A program made the translations under genes and the position numbers. The notes below the pieces were generated by a model. The model had not been told where the DNA came from. It worked only from the letters and a program-made list of their open reading frames with translations, and did no database searches. A DNA stretch of 64,000 nucleotides from Rikenella sp031549665 (GTDB taxonomy: Bacteria > Bacteroidota > Bacteroidia > Bacteroidales > Rikenellaceae). The stretch spans positions 139,241-203,240 of the forward strand of contig JAVBPJ010000002.1 in assembly GCA_031549665.1 (NCBI GenBank), in the 5' to 3' direction. Below, piece after piece: positions 34,035-42,822 of the stretch; position 1 is the first letter of the stretch; every line of letters begins with the position of its first letter.

Positions 34035-37000
34035 CTATACCCATTTCACCAACGCGAAGTCCATTCGGTGCGGCAGTTTCGAGTTTTTGGCGTACACCCG
34101 TATCGCCGCATCAAAGGCCCCGCTGTACTGCGGAATCGTTTCCAGGCGGTAAAGGGCGATGCGCCCTTCGAGGCTGGTTTGCCGGAAGGGGCGTATGGCG
34201 CGGATCCGGACGGGTTTCCCCTCGACCACCTGTTCGGCGACAACCAGCTCGACCCCGATGTCTTCGGGGAGCAGGCCGTCGATGTCGACCTCCACTTCGA
34301 GGTTGTAGTGTCCGCCCAGCTTCACGGCCGAGTGGGCAATGTCGTACTGTTTGAAGTCGACCACGCTGACTTTGTCCCACGAGCGGCTCACGCGGCGTTT
34401 CCAGGCGGCGATTTCGCGGGCCTCGGCAAAGTCGTTGGCCACCACCTGCCGGTTGCGTTCGAAGAGCTTGTAGTAGAAGCGGTCTTCGTAATCCTGCATC
34501 ATGCGGTTGGTGGTGAAGTTCGAGGCGACTTCGGCGATGCAGCGCTTGACGGTGGCCACCCATTCCGAGGGAACGTTGTCGCTGTTGCGCTGGTAGTAGA
34601 GCGGGGCGATCTGCTCTTCGAGGATGTTGTAGATCAACTCGGCGTCGATCTCGTCCTGGAAACGGGGATCGTCGAAAGTGCTTTCCAGCGGGAGCGACCA
34701 GCCGGCCCCTTCCTTGTAGCCTTCGACCCACCAGCCGTCCAGTACCGAGAAGTGCATCACGCCGTTCATCACGGCTTTTTCGCCCGAGGTGCCGGAGGCT
34801 TCCAGCGGGCGGGTGGGGGTGTTCATCCAAATGTCGACCCCTTGCACCATGCGGCGGGCCAGCTCCATGTCGTAGTTTTGCAGGAAGATGATCTTGCCGA
34901 GGAATTGGGGCATTTTCGACACCTCGACAATCCGTTTGATGAGGTCCTGTCCCGCTTTGTCGGCGGGGTGCGCCTTGCCCGCAAAGACAAACTGCACGGG
35001 CCGTTCGGGGTTGTTGACAATGCGCGCCAGCCGCTCCATGTTGGTGAAGAGCAGGTGGGCCCGCTTGTAGGTGGCGAAACGGCGGGCGAACCCGATCGTC
35101 AGCACGTCGTTTTTCAACGAATCCTGCACCTGCACCAGTTGGCGGGGCGAGTCGAAACGGAACTGCACGGGATCGGCCAGCCGGCGGCGGATCTGCTTCA
35201 TCAGTCGCTCCTTGAGGTAGAGACGGGCGTCCCACAGTTCGGCGTCGTCCATGGTGTAGATCTTCTCCCAGTTGACCTTCGAGTAGTCGCCGTTGCGGAA
35301 GGCTTCGCCAAAGTGGCGGTAGTACATGTCCTTGAGGCGTGTGGCGGCCCAGGTGGGGAAGTGTACGCCGTTGGTCACGTAGCCGATGTGGAGTTCGCAG
35401 GGGAGGTAGCCGGGCCACATGGGGGCGAGGATGTCTTTGCTCACCTCGCCGTGCAGCCAGCTTACGCCGTTCACCTCTTGAGACAGGTTCGAGGCCAGAA
35501 CGCTCATCGAGAATTTTTCGCCGGGATCGTTCGGACGGGTCTTGCCCAGGTTGATGAACTGGTCCCAGGTGATTTTCAGCCGGTCGGGATAGTGCGACAT
35601 GTACTGACGGATCATGTCTTCGGGGAAAGCGTCGTGTCCGGCCGGAACGGGAGTGTGGGTGGTGAAGAGCGAGGAGCTGCGTACCACCTCGAGGGCTTCG
35701 CTGAAACTCAGGTCGTTCCGGTCGATGGTATTGTGCATCCGTTCCAGCCCCATGAAGGCGGCGTGCCCTTCGTTGCAGTGGCAAACGTCGTTTTCGATGC
35801 CGAGCGCGGCCAGCAGGCGGACTCCGCCTACGCCGAGCAGCATCTCCTGTTTGAGGCGGTTTTCCCAGTTGCCGCCGTACAGGTGGTGGGTTACGCTGCG
35901 ATCCTCTTCGAGGTTGAGTTCGTGGTCGGCGTCCATCAGGTAGAGCGGGGTGCGGCCTACGTCGCAACGCCACAGGCGGGCGACGATGGAGCGGCCGGGG
36001 AAGTTGACCGACACGGTGGTCCAATTCCCGGCTTCGTCGCGCACGGGGCTGATGGGCAGTTTGAAGAAGTTCTGGGCCTCGTAGCTGGCTTCCTGATCGC
36101 CCGACGCGGAGAGGCGCTGCGTGAAATATCCGTAGCGGTAGAGCAGCCCGACGGCTACCATGGGCACGTTTTTGTCGCTCGACTCCTTGAGGTAATCGCC
36201 GGCGAGGATACCCAGGCCTCCCGAATAGATTTTCAGGGAGTGGTGCAGCCCGTACTCCATCGAGAAGTAGGCGATGCGGGGTTGCCCTTCGGCGGGCTTT
36301 TCGGCCATGTAGGCCTGAAACACGTGGTAAACGGCGTCCAGTTCCTGCAGGAAGGATTGGTTTTCAGCCAGTTCCTTGAGTTTTGGCAGGTCGAGCCGGT
36401 CGAGCAGGGCGATGGGGTTTCGCTCTACCTCGGCCCACAGTTCGGGATCGATCGATTCGAAGAGCCTGCGGGCGGGGTCGTACCACGACCACCAAAGATT
36501 GCGGGTCAGCTCTTCGAGGATGTGGAGCCGCTCCGGCATGGTGCGCTCAATCATCAGCCGCGTCCAACGGGGCTTGGTGTCGAGGGCCAGTTGCTGGTGG
36601 ACGTAGTTGAGCTGTTCGTGAATGGTTCCGCCTCCTTCGGTGTAGGCGCGGGCCACCCGGTTGGCGGTTTGCTCGATGGCGTGGTCGTACAGATCGAGGT
36701 AGTGGTCGTACAGGTTACTCCACAGGGCGGTGGTCGAGATCTGGCGGGCCGCCTCGCGCTCTGCCTGCATCTGATCCGGGGTCATGTTGGCGTAGCGGGT
36801 AACGGTGGCCGCGATGGCTGCCGTTACTTCGGGGCTGTTGAAGTCGTTGCGGTTCACTACCGTTACCCCCTGATGGGTTCCGGCGCTGTAACGTTCCACC
36901 CACAGACCGAATCCGGCAAGGTTGGTGGTTACGGTCGGCACCGAGAAGGCGATGCTCTCCAGCGGGGTGTAGCCCCACGGCTCGTAGTACGAGGGGAAGA

Positions 37001-38306
37001 CGGTGATGTCCATCGCCACCAGCAGTTCGTAGTAGCTTTTGTTGAAAATGCCGTCGTCGCCGTTGAGGTAGCTGGGCACAAAAACGATGTTCACGCGCCC
37101 GACGCGGTCGAGCAGGCCCCGCTGGGCCAGCCGGTTGATTACCGGATCGTTGTCGGGGTCGCCCAGGTAGTGGGTGGAGTGCATGGCTCCCTGGTAGTCG
37201 ATGGGGTCGGAGCCTTGGCCGCTCATCAACAGTTGCAGGTCGCGGCGCGGGCCGTGGTGCCAGCACGGAACCATGATGTAGGCCAGGATGTCGCGCTGAA
37301 GTTCGGCGCTGTCGTCGAGCTGGGCCAGCGAGTCGATGAACTCGTCGATCCCTTTGTTCTTGAATTCGTAGCGACCGCCGATCGAAACCAGCAGGGGGTC
37401 GTTTTCGAACGTAACGCCGAGGGTCTTTTCCGCCACGTCGATCAGCAGGGCGCGGCCCTCTTTTCGTTTTTGTTCGAAAAGTTCGCCCTCCCACACAAAG
37501 CTGTTTTCAAAACCGTTCGGAGTAACGGCCGATACTTGCTTCCCAAGCAGGGCGTTGCATTCGCGCTCGGTAATGTGACTGACGGTGGCAAAGCCGTCCA
37601 GGTGGTGGGCGGCGGCCTTTTCGATGGAGTGTTTGGCGGTAACGCCGAACTGGCGGGCCAGGTCGTCGGCATGGAAGTTCTCCAGTCCGCTGTAAAGCGG
37701 GAGCCCGTGGCCGGCAATACACCGGCCCGTCACGGTGGCGTGCGTGGTGAAGGCGGTGGCGACGGTGGGAACCGCTTTTTGCAGGTAGAGGCCGCCGCTG
37801 GCGGTCATCCACTCGTGGAAGTGGGCCACGGCGTGCTTGCCGGGCTGGTTGTAAAAATTGACGTAACTTTCGACGACCTTGCCGGCGGCGTGGCCGAAAA
37901 GCACGGGTTCGATGTAGTCCCACTGGCCGCTGATGGAGTCGACCTGATAGCCCTCCCACAGCTTGGCGAGGACCTGGTCTTTCTGGCCGATCAGGCTCGA
38001 GTAGTTGACCAAAATGGCAATGGGATTCCCCTCTACACGCCAGCGCCCCACGCGTATCCGCAGTCCTTCGACGTCGTAGGCCATTTGGCGCCATGCTTTG
38101 AGCAGGTTGGGGTCTTCTTCAAATTCGGGATTGTGGGTCTCGCTGGGCAGGTCGGGGCCGATCACCAGGTAGTGGTCGCCGAAATGCTCAATGGCGGTGA
38201 GCGCCTTGGTGGCCACTACGGTGTGGATGCCTCCGATTTTATTGCAGACTTCCCAGCTGATCTCAAAAAGCAGGTCCGGCGCAGTACGTGATTGGTTGGT
38301 GTTCAT
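34035..38306 (-). CDS. Glycogen synthase / alpha-glucan phosphorylase fusion
   Basis: One 1423-residue frame with two enzymes. Residues about 1-570 resemble eukaryote-type (GT3) glycogen synthase: W-E-V-C-N-K-I-G-G-I-H-T-V near the start, H-F-H-E-W and the F-P-S-Y-Y-E-P-W-G-Y-T-P-L-E-S glycosyltransferase motif. Residues about 600-1420 are a GT35 alpha-glucan phosphorylase (I-A-Y-F-S-M-E-Y-G, N-E-G-H-A-A-F) with the likely PLP lysine 1177 in G-T-S-G-E-K-A. The first half builds glucan; the second releases glucose-1-phosphate. I see no frameshift or stop at the junction. Similar fusions are annotated in Bacteroidota. Confidence 0.88.
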   Translation of the reverse strand: MNTNQSRTAPDLLFEISWEVCNKIGGIHTVVATKALTAIEHFGDHYLVIGPDLPSETHNPEFEEDPNLLKAWRQMAYDVEGLRIRVGRWRVEGNPIAILVNYSSLIGQKDQVLAKLWEGYQVDSISGQWDYIEPVLFGHAAGKVVESYVNFYNQPGKHAVAHFHEWMTASGGLYLQKAVPTVATAFTTHATVTGRCIAGHGLPLYSGLENFHADDLARQFGVTAKHSIEKAAAHHLDGFATVSHITERECNALLGKQVSAVTPNGFENSFVWEGELFEQKRKEGRALLIDVAEKTLGVTFENDPLLVSIGGRYEFKNKGIDEFIDSLAQLDDSAELQRDILAYIMVPCWHHGPRRDLQLLMSGQGSDPIDYQGAMHSTHYLGDPDNDPVINRLAQRGLLDRVGRVNIVFVPSYLNGDDGIFNKSYYELLVAMDITVFPSYYEPWGYTPLESIAFSVPTVTTNLAGFGLWVERYSAGTHQGVTVVNRNDFNSPEVTAAIAATVTRYANMTPDQMQAEREAARQISTTALWSNLYDHYLDLYDHAIEQTANRVARAYTEGGGTIHEQLNYVHQQLALDTKPRWTRLMIERTMPERLHILEELTRNLWWSWYDPARRLFESIDPELWAEVERNPIALLDRLDLPKLKELAENQSFLQELDAVYHVFQAYMAEKPAEGQPRIAYFSMEYGLHHSLKIYSGGLGILAGDYLKESSDKNVPMVAVGLLYRYGYFTQRLSASGDQEASYEAQNFFKLPISPVRDEAGNWTTVSVNFPGRSIVARLWRCDVGRTPLYLMDADHELNLEEDRSVTHHLYGGNWENRLKQEMLLGVGGVRLLAALGIENDVCHCNEGHAAFMGLERMHNTIDRNDLSFSEALEVVRSSSLFTTHTPVPAGHDAFPEDMIRQYMSHYPDRLKITWDQFINLGKTRPNDPGEKFSMSVLASNLSQEVNGVSWLHGEVSKDILAPMWPGYLPCELHIGYVTNGVHFPTWAATRLKDMYYRHFGEAFRNGDYSKVNWEKIYTMDDAELWDARLYLKERLMKQIRRRLADPVQFRFDSPRQLVQVQDSLKNDVLTIGFARRFATYKRAHLLFTNMERLARIVNNPERPVQFVFAGKAHPADKAGQDLIKRIVEVSKMPQFLGKIIFLQNYDMELARRMVQGVDIWMNTPTRPLEASGTSGEKAVMNGVMHFSVLDGWWVEGYKEGAGWSLPLESTFDDPRFQDEIDAELIYNILEEQIAPLYYQRNSDNVPSEWVATVKRCIAEVASNFTTNRMMQDYEDRFYYKLFERNRQVVANDFAEAREIAAWKRRVSRSWDKVSVVDFKQYDIAHSAVKLGGHYNLEVEVDIDGLLPEDIGVELVVAEQVVEGKPVRIRAIRPFRQTSLEGRIALYRLETIPQYSGAFDAAIRVYAKNSKLPHRMDFALVKWV

Positions 38307-38344
38307 GGAGAAGGGGAATGGGGATTGACGGTGATAATCGGCGG

Positions 38345-38352
38345 TAAAGATA
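38345..38352 (-). promoter_or_regulatory. -7 element of the glucan fusion gene
   Basis: TATCTTTA on the minus strand, one base from TAnnTTTG, about 40 nt upstream of the ATG in the 61-bp gap after yraN. Confidence 0.5.
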
Positions 38353-38367
38353 GGGTTTTCTGCCGAC

Positions 38368-38733
38368 TTATCGATTCACGCCCAGGTAAAGCCGACAACT
38401 TGCCGTGTCGGTTTGGTCGTATTCCACGGCCAGCAGGTCGAGCGAAATTTCGCCCTGCAGGTTGTATTCCCGCACGTGCCGTTCGGCCGCCCGTTCCATG
38501 TGGGCGAGCTTGGCGGGGGTAAGGGCTTTTTCGGGCCGGAGGTCGTCGGCGCGGCCGGGATTCCGGCGGGTTTTGACCTCGATGAAGTGGACCACGCCGT
38601 CCCGCAGCGCCACCAGATCGATGTCGCTCTTGCCGGAGCGGATGCGCTGTCCCAGCACCTCGAAGCCCTGTTGGGCGAGGTAGCAGGCAGCCACCTCTTC
38701 GCCGTGCAGGCCCAGATCGTAGTGTTTTGCCAT
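38368..38733 (-). CDS. YraN/UPF0102 family nuclease-fold protein
   Basis: A 121-residue protein with the Holliday-junction-resolvase-like fold motif G-K-S-D-I-D-L-V-A-L and F-I-E-V-K-T-R (Asp...Glu-x-Lys). The biochemical role is unproven. The start is the ATG at 38733; a longer frame into pepE is not coding. A strong inverted repeat (38744-38760 with 38785-38803) lies just upstream of the start. Confidence 0.88.
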   Translation of the reverse strand: MAKHYDLGLHGEEVAACYLAQQGFEVLGQRIRSGKSDIDLVALRDGVVHFIEVKTRRNPGRADDLRPEKALTPAKLAHMERAAERHVREYNLQGEISLDLLAVEYDQTDTASCRLYLGVNR

Positions 38734-38743
38734 GAATTTGAAT

Positions 38744-38803
38744 GGCTGCGGGGCGGGGACCAAATGGAATTTTCCCCAACCAAAGTCCCCCGCCCGTGCA
38801 GCC
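38744..38803 (-). repeat. GC-rich stem between pepE and yraN
   Basis: Arms 38744-38760 and 38785-38803 pair through GGCTGC/GCAGCC and GGGCGGGG/CCCCGCCC with small bulges and a 24-nt loop. There is no T-run on the minus strand. It ends 11 nt before the yraN ATG, so it could affect yraN translation or mRNA stability. Confidence 0.5.
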
Positions 38804-38813
38804 TTACTCCCGG

Positions 38814-39515
38814 TTACAGGAGGGTTGAAAGATTTCCGGACACCTCTTGCGGTTCCTGTCCGTAACGGAACAGGCGCAGGGTGTGCGGGCCGATGAGCGA
38901 CAGCGACTCTCCGTCCACCAGCAGCATGCACCCCTCGCGCAGTCCGGCGACGGTGGTCGAACGGTTGGCGGCAAGGAACTCTTCGATGCGTTGTTGGCGG
39001 GTTTCGCCGGCGTGTCCGGCGGGGTGCGAGTCGAGGTAATGGGGGTTGATCTGGAAGGGGATCAGCCCCAGCGTGTCGAACGAGGCGGGTTCGACAATGG
39101 GCATGTCGTTGGTGGTGCGCAGGCTGGGGCAGGCGACGTTCGAACCGGCGCTCCAGCCGATGTAGGGGGTTCCCGCTGCCACTTTTTCGCGGATGGGGCC
39201 CATGATGCCGGCCTCCTGCATCGATTTCACCAGGTGGAAGGTGTTTCCTCCCCCGACCACGATCGCCTCGGCTTCGAGTACCGCTTTGACCGGGTCGGCG
39301 TGGCGGTGGATTGAGTCGACCTCGACCCCGAACTCTCCGAAACGGGCCTGTACCTTGGCCTGATAGTCGTCGTACGAGAAGGTAACGGCGGCGTAAGGGA
39401 TAAAGAGTGCACGCTTGACCCCGTGCGGGGCGAGGAACGCCCGGATCTGTTCTTTGGGGTATTCGAGGTAGCCTTCGCCGGCATTGGTCGAGTTGCTGAT
39501 TAAAAGGAGTCTCAT
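38814..39515 (-). CDS. pepE: Dipeptidase E (peptidase S51)
   Basis: A 233-residue cytoplasmic serine peptidase that cleaves Asp-Xaa dipeptides. The nucleophile Ser is in G-W-S-A-G-S-N, preceded by V-V-G-G-G-N-T-F-H-L; the H-Y-L-D-S-H-P segment supplies the His/Asp region. The length matches the family (about 230). Its ATG overlaps the purN stop (ATGA). Confidence 0.94.
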   Translation of the reverse strand: MRLLLISNSTNAGEGYLEYPKEQIRAFLAPHGVKRALFIPYAAVTFSYDDYQAKVQARFGEFGVEVDSIHRHADPVKAVLEAEAIVVGGGNTFHLVKSMQEAGIMGPIREKVAAGTPYIGWSAGSNVACPSLRTTNDMPIVEPASFDTLGLIPFQINPHYLDSHPAGHAGETRQQRIEEFLAANRSTTVAGLREGCMLLVDGESLSLIGPHTLRLFRYGQEPQEVSGNLSTLL

Positions 39516-40084
39516 AGCGCTAACAGAGTTTGTTCGATGATCGTGGGAAAATATTGGTGTTCGAGGGCGTGGATCTTTTGCGCCAGCTTTTCGGGGGTGT
39601 CGTCGGGGGTTACCTCCACGCGGGCTTGGAAAAGGATGTCGCCCCGGTCGTACTGTTCATTCACGAGGTGGATGGTGATGCCCGATTCGCGCTCTGCCGC
39701 CTCGATCACGGCCCGGTGTACGCGGTCGCCGTACATGCCCTTGCCGCCGTGGGCGGGCAGCAGGGCCGGATGGATGTTGACGATGCGGTCTGCAAACCGT
39801 TGGATGAGGTACGGCGGAACCAGCCACAGGAAACCGGCCAGCACGATGAAGTCGATCCCGTGGAGGCGGAGCAGTTCGGCCACTTTTCCCTCGGGGTCGG
39901 CCAGCTCTTCTTTTGAGAAGGTGGCCGTGGGAACGCCGAACTGTTTTGCCCGCTCCAGGGCATAGGCGTCGGGGCGATTCGAAAGCAGCAGCGCCACTTC
40001 GGCCGTCTCCGACCCCTTGAAATGGGCCATGATGGCCTCGGCATTGCTGCCCGAACCCGATGCGAATATCGCCATCTTCTTCAT
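39512..40084 (-). CDS. purN: Phosphoribosylglycinamide formyltransferase
   Basis: A 190-residue enzyme of purine synthesis using 10-formyl-THF to formylate GAR. From the ATG at 40084 it reads M-K-K-M-A-I-F-A-S-G-S-G-S-N-A-E-A-I. The catalytic Asn and His are in I-V-N-I-H-P-A-L-L-P and the Asp in Y-D-R-G-D-I-L-F. It diverges from acpP, an arrangement common in Bacteroidota. Confidence 0.97.
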   Translation of the reverse strand: MKKMAIFASGSGSNAEAIMAHFKGSETAEVALLLSNRPDAYALERAKQFGVPTATFSKEELADPEGKVAELLRLHGIDFIVLAGFLWLVPPYLIQRFADRIVNIHPALLPAHGGKGMYGDRVHRAVIEAAERESGITIHLVNEQYDRGDILFQARVEVTPDDTPEKLAQKIHALEHQYFPTIIEQTLLAL

Positions 40085-40163
40085 AATGAAATCTTTACAA
40101 TGCTTTTCCGAAATAAAAGTACAAAAAAAAAGGATCAATGCCCCTCGGTTTGGGAAAAAAGGC

Positions 40164-40171
40164 TACTTTTG
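40164..40171 (+). promoter_or_regulatory. -7 element of acpP
   Basis: TACTTTTG, an exact TAnnTTTG match, preceded by an A6 run, with a leader of about 75 nt before the acpP ATG. Confidence 0.65.
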
Positions 40172-40249
40172 CGGAGAAATTGGGTGGTGATCGGAGACGG
40201 TTGCCTCCCCATGCAAAAGGACACATTGTTAAACCTAAACCTAAACGCT

Positions 40250-40486
40250 ATGTCAGACATTTCTTCAAAAGTAGTCGAAATCATCGTTGACAAACTGGGA
40301 GTAGACGCAGCCGAAGCCGTTCCCGCCGCCAGCTTTACCAACGACCTGGGAGCCGACTCTCTCGACACCGTGGAGTTGATCATGGAGTTCGAAAAAGAGT
40401 TCGAAATCTCGATTCCCGACGAAGACGCTGAAAAGATCGGTACCGTAGGCGACGCGATCAGCTACATCGAGGCAAAAAAGAAATAA
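40250..40486 (+). CDS. acpP: Acyl carrier protein
   Basis: A 78-residue acidic four-helix protein carrying acyl chains for fatty-acid synthesis. The phosphopantetheine site is Ser37 in G-A-D-S-L-D-T-V-E-L. The ATG at 40250 follows an A-rich leader with a TAAACC tandem. It is the first gene of acpP-fabF-rnc and is separated from fabF by a strong hairpin. Confidence 0.98.
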   Translation: MSDISSKVVEIIVDKLGVDAAEAVPAASFTNDLGADSLDTVELIMEFEKEFEISIPDEDAEKIGTVGDAISYIEAKKK

Positions 40487-40513
40487 TACGCCTGTCTCGG
40501 ACCTAATATAGAT

Positions 40514-40563
40514 AACTGTTTCGAACACGCCCCCTCCGCCCGGAGAACGTGTTCGGAGCAGTT
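40514..40563 (+). terminator. Intercistronic hairpin between acpP and fabF
   Basis: 16-nt arms (40514-40529 and 40548-40563) pair at 14 positions by Watson-Crick plus G-U elsewhere. The 18-nt loop has an inner CTCC/GGAG stem, and TTTT follows immediately. It looks like a partial terminator or mRNA-stabilising stem-loop lowering fabF relative to acpP. Confidence 0.6.
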
Positions 40564-40608
40564 TTCGTAGGTCGTCCCCCTTCAAACAAAACCTTCCCAC
40601 GCAACCAT

Positions 40609-41859
40609 ATGAATCTAAGGAGAGTAGTAGTTACCGGTATTGGCACGATCAATCCCCTGGGCAATAACATTGAGCAATACTTCGAAAACCTCGAAAAAGG
40701 CGTAAGCGGAGCAGCCCCCATTACCCACTTCGACGCTTCGAAATTCAAAACCCAATTCGCGTGCGAAGTCAAAGGGTTTGATCCCAACGAACATTTCGAC
40801 CGCAAGGAAGCGCGCAAGTACGACCGCTTCACCCAATTCGCCCTGGTGGCAGCCGAAGAGGCCGTCCGGGATGCGAACATCGACCCCTCGACCCTCGATC
40901 TCGACCAGGCCGGAGTAATCTGGGCTTCGGGAATCGGCGGCATCGAAACCTTTTACCAGGAAGTGGACGCCTTCGCCAAAGGCGACGGAACCCCCCGCTT
41001 CAACCCCTTCTTCATTCCGAAGATGATCGCCGACATCGCCGCCGGCCACATCTCGATGCGCTACGGTTTCCGCGGACCCAACTACTGCACCGTGTCGGCC
41101 TGCGCCTCGTCCAACCACGCCATTATCGACTCCCTCAACCTGATCCGGATGGGGAAAGCCGACCTGATAATCACCGGCGGTTCCGAAGCCGCCATCAACC
41201 CCGCGGGACTGGGAGGCTTCAACGCCATGCAAGCCCTTTCGACCCGCAACGACGACCCCCAAACCGCTTCGCGCCCCTTCGACGTGGGCCGCGACGGTTT
41301 TGTGATGGGCGAAGGAGCCGGAGCCCTGATCCTCGAAGAGTACGAACACGCCAAAGCCCGCGGCGCTAAAATCTACGCCGAAGTGGCCGGAGGCGGCATG
41401 AGCGCCGACGCCTACCACCTGACCGCCCCCCATCCCGAAGGGGCAGGGGCCTGCAAGTCGATGCAAAACGCGCTCAAGGATGCCGGCATCTTACCCACCG
41501 ACATCGACTACATCAACACCCACGGTACCTCCACTCCGGTGGGCGACCCCGCCGAACTGAAGGGCATTGCCGCCGCCTTTGGCGACCACATGTACACCAT
41601 GAACATCAGCGCCACCAAGTCGATGACCGGACACCTGCTGGGCGCAGCGGCAGCCATCGAGGCGCTGGCCTCGATCATGGCGATCACCCGCGGAGTCATC
41701 CCTCCCACCATCAACAACGCAGAACTCGATCCCGAGATCGATCCCAAACTGAACCTTACGCTCAACAAAGCCCAAAAACGCGACGTGAACTACGTGTTGA
41801 GCAATACGTTCGGGTTCGGGGGACACAACTCGTCGGTGATCCTCAAAAAAGTGAAATAA
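40609..41859 (+). CDS. fabF: Beta-ketoacyl-ACP synthase II
   Basis: A 416-residue condensing enzyme for fatty-acid chain elongation. The catalytic triad is Cys165 (V-S-A-C-A-S-S), His305 (N-T-H-G-T-S-T) and His342 (S-M-T-G-H-L-L-G-A). The C-terminal F-G-F-G-G-H-N-S-S loop is present. The start is the ATG at 40609 (M-N-L-R-R-V-V-V-T-G), 45 nt after the hairpin. Confidence 0.98.
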   Translation: MNLRRVVVTGIGTINPLGNNIEQYFENLEKGVSGAAPITHFDASKFKTQFACEVKGFDPNEHFDRKEARKYDRFTQFALVAAEEAVRDANIDPSTLDLDQAGVIWASGIGGIETFYQEVDAFAKGDGTPRFNPFFIPKMIADIAAGHISMRYGFRGPNYCTVSACASSNHAIIDSLNLIRMGKADLIITGGSEAAINPAGLGGFNAMQALSTRNDDPQTASRPFDVGRDGFVMGEGAGALILEEYEHAKARGAKIYAEVAGGGMSADAYHLTAPHPEGAGACKSMQNALKDAGILPTDIDYINTHGTSTPVGDPAELKGIAAAFGDHMYTMNISATKSMTGHLLGAAAAIEALASIMAITRGVIPPTINNAELDPEIDPKLNLTLNKAQKRDVNYVLSNTFGFGGHNSSVILKKVK

Positions 41860-41961
41860 CGCTCTTTCGGCCGTTTCAACACGCGCTTGAAGGAAGCTCC
41901 GTCAACCGAAGAGGAATGAATGGTCGAACCATTTGTTCCTCTTCCCCGTTACAGCCCCCCC

Positions 41962-42678
41962 ATGAATCCTTTCCCCTGGTTTCGAAATTCGGAAGATCGG
42001 CGATACCACCGACTGATCCGGCGTATTTTCGGCATCTCCGCGCACAACATCGAACTCTACAAGCTGGCGCTGGTACACCGTTCCGCCTCGGTATGGACCG
42101 GACAGGCGATGGTGAACAACGAACGGCTCGAATTCCTGGGCGACACCATCCTCGACAGCGTTGTGTCGGAATGCCTGTTCCTGGCCCTGCCCGACCACGA
42201 CGAGGGGATGCTGAGCAAACTCCGTTCGCGCATCGTCAGCCGCGAGTCGCTCAACCAGTTGGCTCTCGACCTGGGATTGGAGGGAGAGATCGTTACCCAC
42301 TCCTCGAACCGCGGGTCGAGGCCCAACAACCTGTACGGAGACGCCCTCGAAGCGCTGGTGGGCGCGCTTTTCCTCGACCGGGGCTACGACGCCACCTACC
42401 GTGTGCTGGTGGGGACGCTGCTGGTGCAACACCTGGATTTCGACCTGCTGATCGAAAAAGACCACGACTACAAGAGCCAAATCATCGAGTGGTGCCAAAA
42501 ACAGCGCCAGCCCTTTTTCTTCGACAGCCACTCCACGCCCAAACACACCGACCTCCACCCGCAGTTCGAATCGATCCTGACCATCGGGGGAGAGGTTGCG
42601 GGTCAGGGTTTTGGTCGTTCCAAGAAAGAGGCGGAACAGCAGGCCGCCGCCAAGGCCTGTTCGGAGCGCATCGGATAG
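41962..42678 (+). CDS. rnc: Ribonuclease III
   Basis: A 238-residue double-stranded-RNA endonuclease for rRNA and mRNA processing. The signature N-N-E-R-L-E-F-L-G-D-T-I-L-D carries the metal-binding acids, and a second acidic site lies in D-A-L-E-A-L-V-G-A-L-F-L-D. A dsRNA-binding domain (G-Q-G-F-G-R-S-K-K-E-A-E-Q-Q-A-A) closes the protein. The ATG at 41962 gives the usual Bacteroidota N-terminus; a frame from 41920 adds 14 residues. Confidence 0.96.
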   Translation: MNPFPWFRNSEDRRYHRLIRRIFGISAHNIELYKLALVHRSASVWTGQAMVNNERLEFLGDTILDSVVSECLFLALPDHDEGMLSKLRSRIVSRESLNQLALDLGLEGEIVTHSSNRGSRPNNLYGDALEALVGALFLDRGYDATYRVLVGTLLVQHLDFDLLIEKDHDYKSQIIEWCQKQRQPFFFDSHSTPKHTDLHPQFESILTIGGEVAGQGFGRSKKEAEQQAAAKACSERIG

Positions 42679-42770
42679 CCACAAAAGGGATGTTTTTTCC
42701 GCGAAAGAGGCGGAGTCACCCGCCGACGGATCGCCCGTTCCCCCATTCTTTCAGCCAGCCCCGCTAAAAA

Positions 42771-42800
42771 AGCGGAGGCTCCCATGTGGGAGCCTCCGCT
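42771..42800 (-). terminator. Terminator between rnc and the OMP gene
   Basis: 14-bp perfect arms (42771-42784 and 42787-42800). A T5 run follows on the minus strand, 22 nt after the beta-barrel gene stop; no T-run on the plus side. Confidence 0.88.
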
Positions 42801-42822
42801 AGCCTGGCAGGGAGGAACGAGC

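Noticed and set aside
33960..38291. A 1443-codon open frame antisense to the glucan fusion gene
   Set aside because: It is a composition shadow of the G+C-rich real gene; the translation is low-complexity and has no family resemblance, while the opposite strand has clear enzyme motifs.
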